A DNA stretch of 37,106 nucleotides from Hydrogenophilales bacterium CG_4_10_14_3_um_filter_63_21. Lineage in GTDB: Bacteria > Pseudomonadota > Gammaproteobacteria > Burkholderiales > Thiobacillaceae. Position numbers and translations under genes: made by a program. The stretch covers positions 1 through 37,106 of the forward strand of contig PFJX01000060.1 in assembly GCA_002784045.1 (NCBI GenBank), in the 5' to 3' direction. Of the stretch, positions 31,453 to 37,106 are shown in pieces. The notes under the pieces were generated by a model. It saw only the letters and a list, made by a program, of their open reading frames with translations, had not been told where the DNA came from and ran no database searches. How positions within the stretch are numbered: the stretch's first letter is position 1; each line of letters starts with the position of its first letter.

Positions 31453-32450
31453 GCGAGGAAGAGGGACTGAAAAAGACGGCCATCCTGATGTTGTCGCTGG
31501 GGCATGAAGAGGCCGCCGAGGTATTCAAGTACCTGGGGCCCAAGGAAGTGCAGAAACTGGGTACGGCGATGGCCTCGGTTGGCAACGTCAGCCGCGAGCA
31601 GATCGAGGCGATTCTGCGTGAGTTCCACGACCAGACCGAAGGGCGCATGGATCTCGCCGATTCCGACGAATACATCCGCTCCGTGCTGAAAAAGGCCCTG
31701 GGCGACGACAAGGCCGCGCACCTGATCGACCGCATCCTGCAAGGTAATGAAAGCGCCGGCATCGAAAGCCTGAAATGGATGGATGCCGCCAGCGTGGCGG
31801 AGATGGTTCGCAACGAACACCCGCAGATCATCGCCACCATCATGGTGCACCTGGACCGCGACCATGCCAGTGAAACCCTCAATCTGTTGCCGGAGCGCCT
31901 GCGCAACGATGTGATGGTGCGCATCGCCACACTGGAAGGCGCGCAGCCGATGGCCATGCGCGAACTCAACGAGGTGCTTACGCAACTCCTGTCCGGTGGC
32001 GAAGTCGGCAAGAAAAGCAGCCTGGGTGGCATCAAGACGGCGGCGGACATCCTCAACTACATGGGCGGGGCCATCGAAGCCTCGGTGCTGGCTGATATCC
32101 GTGAACACGATGCCGATCTGGCGCAGAAGATTCAGGACCAGATGTTCACCTTCGACAACATCCTGGAACTGGACGACCGCTCAGTGCAGATGCTGCTGCG
32201 CGAGGTGCAGTCGGAGACCCTGATCATCGCCCTCAAGGGCACCAGCGAAGAACTCAAGGCCAAGATATTCAAGAACATGTCCACTCGCGCCGCCGAAGCA
32301 CTCAAGGAAGACCTGGACTCGAAAGGCCCGGTGCGGCTGTCCGAAGTCGAGTCCGAGCAGAAGGAAATCCTCAAGATCGTGCGCAAGCTGGTGGACGAAG
32401 GCCAGATCATCCTCGGCAGCAAGGGCGGCGAGGAAGGCCTGGTGGAATAG
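31449..32450 (+). CDS. fliG: Flagellar motor switch protein FliG
   Basis: FliG links the MS ring to the C ring and interacts with the stator to generate torque. The 333-residue protein has the N-terminal FliF-binding domain (KKTAILMLSLGHEEAAEVFKYL), the middle domain with the EHPQ motif (VRNEHPQIIATIMVHL) and the C-terminal torque helix with charged residues (DDRSVQMLLREVQSETLIIAL, then KNMSTRAAEALKEDLDSKGPVRLS). ATG 31449 overlaps the fliF stop by four bases. ATG 31434 is in frame but would overlap further, and homologues begin at the chosen residue. fliH follows after 20 bp. Confidence 0.96.
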   Translation: MSEEEGLKKTAILMLSLGHEEAAEVFKYLGPKEVQKLGTAMASVGNVSREQIEAILREFHDQTEGRMDLADSDEYIRSVLKKALGDDKAAHLIDRILQGNESAGIESLKWMDAASVAEMVRNEHPQIIATIMVHLDRDHASETLNLLPERLRNDVMVRIATLEGAQPMAMRELNEVLTQLLSGGEVGKKSSLGGIKTAADILNYMGGAIEASVLADIREHDADLAQKIQDQMFTFDNILELDDRSVQMLLREVQSETLIIALKGTSEELKAKIFKNMSTRAAEALKEDLDSKGPVRLSEVESEQKEILKIVRKLVDEGQIILGSKGGEEGLVE

Positions 32451-32470
32451 CCACCATGCTGGCCTGAACC

Positions 32471-33145
32471 ATGTCCCGCGTCATTCCCAAGGAACAACTC
32501 ACCGCCTACCAGCGTTGGGAACTGGGTAGTTTCGATCCCGCCAGCGCGGAGTCGGAATCGGCCATGCCCTCGCCCGAATCCGAGCCGGAAGCCCTGCTCA
32601 AGGTGGCGTTGCCCACCGCCGAAGATATCGAACGCATCCAGAAGGAAGCCTGGCGGGAAGGCCTTGAGATGGGCTTCGCGGAAGGCCGCAAGGTGGGTTA
32701 CCAGGACGGATACAAGACGGGCGAAGCGCAAGCCGAACGCCTGCGGCAACTGGCGGAAGCCATGCAGGTGGAGAGCCTGCGCCAGGACGATACCCTCGCG
32801 CGCGAGGTGCTGGAACTGGTTCTGAATGTCGCTCAGCAGATGCTGCGCGCGACCATCAAGGCAAAGCCGGAAAGCCTTCTCGTCGTGATCCGCGAAGCAC
32901 TCTTGACGTTGCCCACGCTCTCCGGCCACCACAAGGTGGTGGTGAACCCGGCCGACGTCGACATGGTTCGCGAGTGGCTGGACAGGGAGCACGGCCATCT
33001 TTCCTGGAAAGTCGTGGAAGACCCACAGATGTCGCCCGGCGGGTTCCGTTTTGAAAGCGCCCATAGCGAACTCGATGCTTCTCTGGAAACCCGCTGGCGC
33101 GAGATTACCAACTGCCTCGGCACGGAGACCGCGTGGCTGGATTGA
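32471..33145 (+). CDS. fliH: Flagellar assembly protein FliH
   Basis: FliH regulates the export ATPase FliI and tethers it to the export gate and C ring. The 224-residue protein shows the typical pattern: a variable N-terminus with the aromatic motif [10 protein letters not shown], an extended helix containing GxxxG-type repeats ([20 protein letters not shown], about residues 62-81), and a C-terminal domain with [19 protein letters not shown] and [16 protein letters not shown], the conserved FliI-binding region. ATG 32471 is the first suitable start after fliG. The 3' end overlaps fliI by 13 bp. Confidence 0.92.
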   Translation: MSRVIPKEQLTAYQRWELGSFDPASAESESAMPSPESEPEALLKVALPTAEDIERIQKEAWREGLEMGFAEGRKVGYQDGYKTGEAQAERLRQLAEAMQVESLRQDDTLAREVLELVLNVAQQMLRATIKAKPESLLVVIREALLTLPTLSGHHKVVVNPADVDMVREWLDREHGHLSWKVVEDPQMSPGGFRFESAHSELDASLETRWREITNCLGTETAWLD

Positions 33146-34542
33146 ACCGGGCCGCCACGCTGGTGGCCTATCTGCGTGATTGCCAAGAGGCGGTGGCGCA
33201 GATCACGCCCTGGCGAGCCAGCGGCCGCCTCACTCGGGTCGCCGGTCTGGTGATGGAGGCGTCTGGCCTCAAGCTGGCGACGGGGGTGTCGTGCCGGGTG
33301 GGGGTGCCGGGTGGCCAGCAGGTGGATGCGGAAGTGGTGGGTTTCTCCGGCGAGCGCCTCTATCTCATGCCTTCGACCGATGTCTACGGCCTGGCACCGG
33401 GTGCCGTGGTCGAGGCCACATTGGTCTGTGGCTTCGACCCGCCACGCATGCACAAGTCTTTTTTCCGGCGCCGCCGAATCGAGGATCGCATCCGCCAAAT
33501 CGCCGTCGGGCCGGAATTGCTCGGTCGCGTGATCGATGGCGCCGGCCGTCCACTGGACCGCCTCGGTCCGCTCGAAGCCTCACGCCGCGCCCCCTTGCAC
33601 GCGCGCCCGTTTAACCCGATGGAGCGCGAGCCGATTCGCGACGTGCTGGATGTCGGTGTGCGCGCCATCAACGCGCTGCTTACGGTCGGCCGCGGCCAAC
33701 GCATGGGCCTGTTCGCCGGCAGCGGGGTCGGCAAATCCATGCTGTTGGGCATGATGGCCCGCTATACGGCGGCGGATGTGGTGGTGGTGGGCCTGATTGG
33801 CGAACGTGGCCGCGAGGTGAAGGACTTCATCGAAAACATCCTTGGCGTTGAGGGCCTGCGTCGCGCCGTGGTGGTCGCCGCCCCGGCCGATGCGCCACCC
33901 CTGCTGCGCCTGCACGGCGCCGCCTATGCCACGGCGGTGGCGGAAAATTTCCGCGACGCGGGGCTGGATGTGTTGCTGATCATGGATTCGCTCACCCGCT
34001 ATGCCCAGGCGCAGCGCGAGATTGCCCTGGCTGTGGGCGAGCCGCCCGCCACCAAGGGCTACCCACCCTCGGTATTTGCGAAGCTGCCGCAACTGGTCGA
34101 ACGCGCCGGCAACGGCCGCGCCGCGCGCGGCTCGATCACCGCCTTCTACACCGTGCTGATGGAAGGCGACGATCAACAGTATCCGGTGGCGGATGCCGCC
34201 CGCGCCATTCTCGATGGCCACATCGTGCTGTCGCGGCAACTTGCCGATCAGGGCCACTACCCGGCCATCGACATCGAAGCCTCGATCTCCCGCGCCATCA
34301 CCGAGCTGCTACCCAAGGAAGAGCTTGAGCGGGTACGCCGCTTCAAGGGCCTATATACACGTTATCAGCGCAGCCGCGATCTGATCACCATTGGCGCCTA
34401 TCAGCGCGGCAACGACCCGCTGCTGGACGAAGCCATTGCGCTATATCCGAAAATGGAGAAGTTCCTCATGCAGGATTTCCTCGCCAAGGAAGACTATCTC
34501 GCCAGCCGCGAGCAACTGACTGGCCTGCTCGCGAGCCCTTGA
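33133..34542 (+). CDS. fliI: Flagellum-specific ATPase FliI
   Basis: FliI is the cytoplasmic ATPase of the flagellar type III export apparatus, related to the beta subunit of F1. The 469-residue protein has the Walker A loop GSGVGKS at residues 196-202, the [14 protein letters not shown] segment with the catalytic glutamate, the Walker B aspartate in [20 protein letters not shown], and the [20 protein letters not shown] and [10 protein letters not shown] motifs. The usual AAPADTSPLMRL stretch here reads [12 protein letters not shown], a mild variation. The start is GTG 33133 inside the fliH 3' end. The normal next gene, fliJ, is missing: 26 bp later the convergent glnB ends. A ribosome-binding site and TTG-CCG-CGC after the stop look like a fliJ start remnant. 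Confidence 0.96.
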   Translation: MAGLNRAATLVAYLRDCQEAVAQITPWRASGRLTRVAGLVMEASGLKLATGVSCRVGVPGGQQVDAEVVGFSGERLYLMPSTDVYGLAPGAVVEATLVCGFDPPRMHKSFFRRRRIEDRIRQIAVGPELLGRVIDGAGRPLDRLGPLEASRRAPLHARPFNPMEREPIRDVLDVGVRAINALLTVGRGQRMGLFAGSGVGKSMLLGMMARYTAADVVVVGLIGERGREVKDFIENILGVEGLRRAVVVAAPADAPPLLRLHGAAYATAVAENFRDAGLDVLLIMDSLTRYAQAQREIALAVGEPPATKGYPPSVFAKLPQLVERAGNGRAARGSITAFYTVLMEGDDQQYPVADAARAILDGHIVLSRQLADQGHYPAIDIEASISRAITELLPKEELERVRRFKGLYTRYQRSRDLITIGAYQRGNDPLLDEAIALYPKMEKFLMQDFLAKEDYLASREQLTGLLASP

Positions 34543-34548
34543 GCGGAT

Positions 34549-34916
<368 letters not shown>

Positions 34917-36521
34917 CTAAAAGGGCGCACGGTACTTGTTGGTGATCGGGTAACGCCGGTCGCGGCCGAAGCCGCGCGCGGTGATGCGGATGCCGGGCGG
35001 CGATTGGCGGCGCTTGTATTCGCTGCGGTCGATCAGCGTCACCACCTGGCGCACGGCGGCTTCAGCGTAGCCGTCGGCGACGATTTCGCGCGGCGACATG
35101 TCGCGTTCCACATAGCGTTCCATGATGGCGTCAAGCACTTCATAAGGTGGCAGGCTGTCCTGGTCGCACTGGTCGGCGCGCAGCTCGGCGCTGGGCGGGC
35201 GGCTGATGATGCGTTCCGGAATCACCGGCGAGAGCGTATTGCGATAGCGCGAGAGCCGCCACACGAGCGTTTTCGGTACGTCCTTCAACACCGCGAAGCC
35301 ACCCGCCATGTCGCCATAGAGGGTGGCATAGCCGCTGGCCATTTCGCTTTTGTTGCCAGTGGTGAGCACCAGTTGCCCGAACTTGTTGGACAGCGCCATG
35401 AGCAGCACGCCACGGATACGCGCCTGGATGTTTTCCTCGGTCTGGTCGAATGGCAGGTTTTTGAACTCATCCGCGAGTTCATCCAGAAAAGTGTCGAACA
35501 TGCGCTTGATCGGCTGCACGTCATAACGCACCTTGAGGTTCTCGGCCAGGACTTCGGCGTCTTCCAGGCTGATGTCGGCGGTGAATTGGGACGGCATCAT
35601 CACCGCCTGCACGTTGCCCGCGCCGATGGCGTCCACCGCCACCACCAGGGTGAGCGCGGAGTCGATGCCGCCCGACAATCCTAGTAGCACCCCGGGAAAT
35701 CCATTCTTCACCACGTAATCACGCACCCCCAGAACCAGTGCCTGGTAAACCATCGCCTCGCTGGAGGGCAGTGTCAGCAAGTCACCCCTGGGGGTGTTTG
35801 CCTCCAGCTCCACCCAGTAAAGGCCTTCCTCGAAGGCGGGAAACTGGGCGGCCAGGGTGCCGTTGCGGTCGAGCGCGAAAGAGGCGCCGTCGAATACCAG
35901 TTCATCCTGGCCGCCGACCAGGTTGGCGTAAATCAGCGGCAGGCCACACTCGCCGACGCGCTGCCGCGCGACTTCGTGGCGTTCCAGTTGCTTGTCCATA
36001 TGAAAGGGCGAGGCGTTGAGCACCAGCAGGACTTCCGCGCCGGCCGCGCGCGCCTGGGTGGCCGGGCCGGATTCCCAGATGTCGGCGCAGATGTTGACGC
36101 CGAAGCGCACGCCGCCCTGTTCGAACACCATCGCCCGTTCACCCGGGGTGAAGGTGCGTACCTCGTCGAACACGGTGTGGTTGGGCAACTTCTGTTTGCG
36201 GTAGGTGGCGAGGATCTGGCCATCACGCAATAGCGAGGCGGCGTTATAGCGGTTTTCTCCTTCCGCCAGCGGATGCCCCAGCACCAGCGCCAGGCCGGCC
36301 GGCAATTGCGTCGCCAGGGTTTGCAGCACGCGCGCGTTCTCGCCATAGAAATCCGGGCGCAGCGCGATATCTTCCGGTGGGTAGCCGCACAGGGCGAGCT
36401 CCGGCGCGAGCATGAGTGCCGCGCCGGTTGCGGCCGCCTGGCGCGCCAGTTCGAGAAGCCGGGCGGCATTGCCGTCGAGATCGCCGACGGTGGCGTTGAA
36501 CTGGGCGAGGGCGATTTTCAT
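34917..36521 (-). CDS. nadE: Glutamine-dependent NAD+ synthetase
   Basis: NadE converts deamido-NAD to NAD using glutamine-derived ammonia and ATP. The 534-residue protein is the two-domain form: an N-terminal nitrilase-fold glutaminase (MKIALAQFNATVGDLDGNAA, Glu in LAPELALCGYPPED, Lys in YRKQKLPNHTVFDE, catalytic Cys in FGVNICADIWESG) and a C-terminal synthetase domain with the PP-loop LLGLSGGIDSALTLVVAVDA. Other family motifs are TTGNKSEMASGYATLYGDMA and RPPSAELRADQCDQDSLPPY. ATG 36521 is chosen because MKIALAQFN is the normal N-terminus; an in-frame ATG 36 bases upstream adds an arginine-rich extension. glnB follows immediately. nadE provides the gene context for P-II seen in many betaproteobacteria. 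Confidence 0.97.
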   Translation of the reverse strand: MKIALAQFNATVGDLDGNAARLLELARQAAATGAALMLAPELALCGYPPEDIALRPDFYGENARVLQTLATQLPAGLALVLGHPLAEGENRYNAASLLRDGQILATYRKQKLPNHTVFDEVRTFTPGERAMVFEQGGVRFGVNICADIWESGPATQARAAGAEVLLVLNASPFHMDKQLERHEVARQRVGECGLPLIYANLVGGQDELVFDGASFALDRNGTLAAQFPAFEEGLYWVELEANTPRGDLLTLPSSEAMVYQALVLGVRDYVVKNGFPGVLLGLSGGIDSALTLVVAVDAIGAGNVQAVMMPSQFTADISLEDAEVLAENLKVRYDVQPIKRMFDTFLDELADEFKNLPFDQTEENIQARIRGVLLMALSNKFGQLVLTTGNKSEMASGYATLYGDMAGGFAVLKDVPKTLVWRLSRYRNTLSPVIPERIISRPPSAELRADQCDQDSLPPYEVLDAIMERYVERDMSPREIVADGYAEAAVRQVVTLIDRSEYKRRQSPPGIRITARGFGRDRRYPITNKYRAPF

Positions 36522-36568
36522 GGCGCGCATTCTACGGGGGGCGCCGCGATTGTTCATCCGCCCTCAAT

Positions 36569-36955
36569 TCACTGGCATTTCCCGTCCAGATACCACCAGC
36601 GGCCAAGTTCTAGCACGAAGCGACTGGCCTCATGCAGCCGGTGGGCGCGACCACCGATCTTGTAGCGCGCCACGAACTCCACCACCGCTCGCCCATTTCC
36701 ATCCTCTTCATGCCGCCTGACCGTCAGGCCTAGCCATTTCGCGGGCGGGTCCTGGTCGAGACCGAGGCTGGCCGGCCGCGTATCCGGATGCCAGGTCGCC
36801 AGCAGATACGCCTCATCACCCAGCACGTAGGCGCTGTAACGGGAGCGCATCAAGGTTTCGGCATCGGCCGGAACGGCGCCGCCGGCCAGGTAGGGGGCAC
36901 AACAAGCGGCCAGGGCACGGCCGGAACCGCAGGGGCAATCGCGATCAAGGGACAT
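36569..36955 (-). CDS. YchJ-family protein with SEC-C zinc-binding motif
   Basis: The 128-residue protein starts with a SEC-C-type metal-binding motif, CPCGSGRALAACCAPYLAG (residues 7-25), followed by the YchJ/UPF0225 core with the signature AETLMRSRYSAYVLGDEAYL, TWHPDTRP and FVARYKIGGRAHRLHEASRF, an NTF2-like fold. No biochemical function is established for the family. The SEC-C motif in SecA binds zinc and SecB, but in small proteins like this its partner is unknown. E. coli YchJ carries a second SEC-C motif at the C-terminus; here the protein ends WYLDGKCQ without one. It is codirectional with nadE, with a 47-bp gap between them. Confidence 0.9.
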   Translation of the reverse strand: MSLDRDCPCGSGRALAACCAPYLAGGAVPADAETLMRSRYSAYVLGDEAYLLATWHPDTRPASLGLDQDPPAKWLGLTVRRHEEDGNGRAVVEFVARYKIGGRAHRLHEASRFVLELGRWWYLDGKCQ

Positions 36956-36988
36956 GGGTAAACGCTAACCGGTATTCATCGTGGTGGG

Positions 36989-37017
36989 ATCATCTGCGTC
37001 AGCAAAGTCGCAATCAA
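36989..37017 (-). promoter_or_regulatory. Weak candidate promoter of the YchJ-family gene
   Basis: On the minus strand TTGATT (37017-37012) and GATGAT (36994-36989) are spaced by 17 bp, each matching the sigma-70 consensus at four of six positions. They lie 34 bp or more upstream of the ATG at 36955, in a region with no other gene. Confidence 0.25.
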
Positions 37018-37024
37018 GGGTTAA

Positions 37025-37046
37025 CCTAGAAAGCTCAGTTGGACGC
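37025..37046 (+). repeat. Short motif shared with the start of the window
   Basis: This stretch matches 63-84 on the opposite strand at 17 of 22 positions. It may be the edge of a dispersed repeat running out of the window. Bases 37047-37106 hold no gene I can support. Confidence 0.3.
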
Positions 37047-37106
37047 GCCCGAGTGTGCGGTTTTCGGGCTGCCTGGCAAGGCGCGACGACGCGGCGGGGC
37101 AGGCCC

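Overview
The window is GC-rich, densely packed chromosomal DNA from a proteobacterium, most probably a betaproteobacterium. The evidence is the nadE-glnB pair, an infA copy with a C-terminal extension far from ribosomal protein genes, the pepP-ubiH-ubi-dsbC order, a FlrB/FlrC-type flagellar regulatory pair next to fliEFGHI, and amgK-murU divergent from lptD-surA. A CbbY-like phosphatase and a phosphoribulokinase-family gene hint at an autotrophic lineage such as Nitrosomonadales. The kinase is divergent, so that hint is weak. I see no rRNA, tRNA, CRISPR array, prophage or complete insertion sequence.

Layout. Positions 129-6225 (minus) carry mnmC (tRNA wobble modification), msrA (methionine sulfoxide repair), an M20 amidohydrolase, a SirB2-like membrane protein and pgi. 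Positions 6258-7153 (minus) hold a small accessory cluster: a DUF2283 protein and a DUF433/DUF5615 pair resembling a VapBC45-type toxin-antitoxin module. It is wedged between pgi and the glycogen genes glgB (minus) and glgC (plus), which diverge from a region with two CGATCG palindromes. Positions 10739-13327 are rpsO-pnp with a candidate promoter and a strong terminator. Positions 13447-16868 carry an unrecognised small gene, cbbY, an RsuA-family pseudouridine synthase and the divergent phosphoribulokinase-like gene. infA then converges with surA-lptD (minus). From 20928 to 34542 all genes lie on the plus strand with gaps of at most about 25 bp: amgK-murU (MurNAc recycling), pepP, two UbiH-family hydroxylases, dsbC, flrB-flrC and fliE-fliF-fliG-fliH-fliI. 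nadE-glnB and a YchJ-family gene close the window on the minus strand.

The main unexplained structure is small palindromic repeats. Two REP-like families each occur at least twice. A MITE-like family with CTAG ends has a 169-bp copy abutting the mnmC start and a shorter copy fused to a second long palindrome between cbbY and the pseudouridine synthase gene. Two further palindromes appear to sit in frame inside coding sequences: one in the second ubi hydroxylase, and one at the flrB/flrC junction, where a 14-bp stretch containing the flrC ribosome-binding site is duplicated on both sides of the insert.

Other points for a second look are an apparent fliJ start remnant after fliI, substrate-site changes plus a 22-residue insertion in the phosphoribulokinase-like protein, and short in-frame tandem repeats in pgi and flrC. 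Family assignments rest on motif recognition and recalled homologues, not on database searches.
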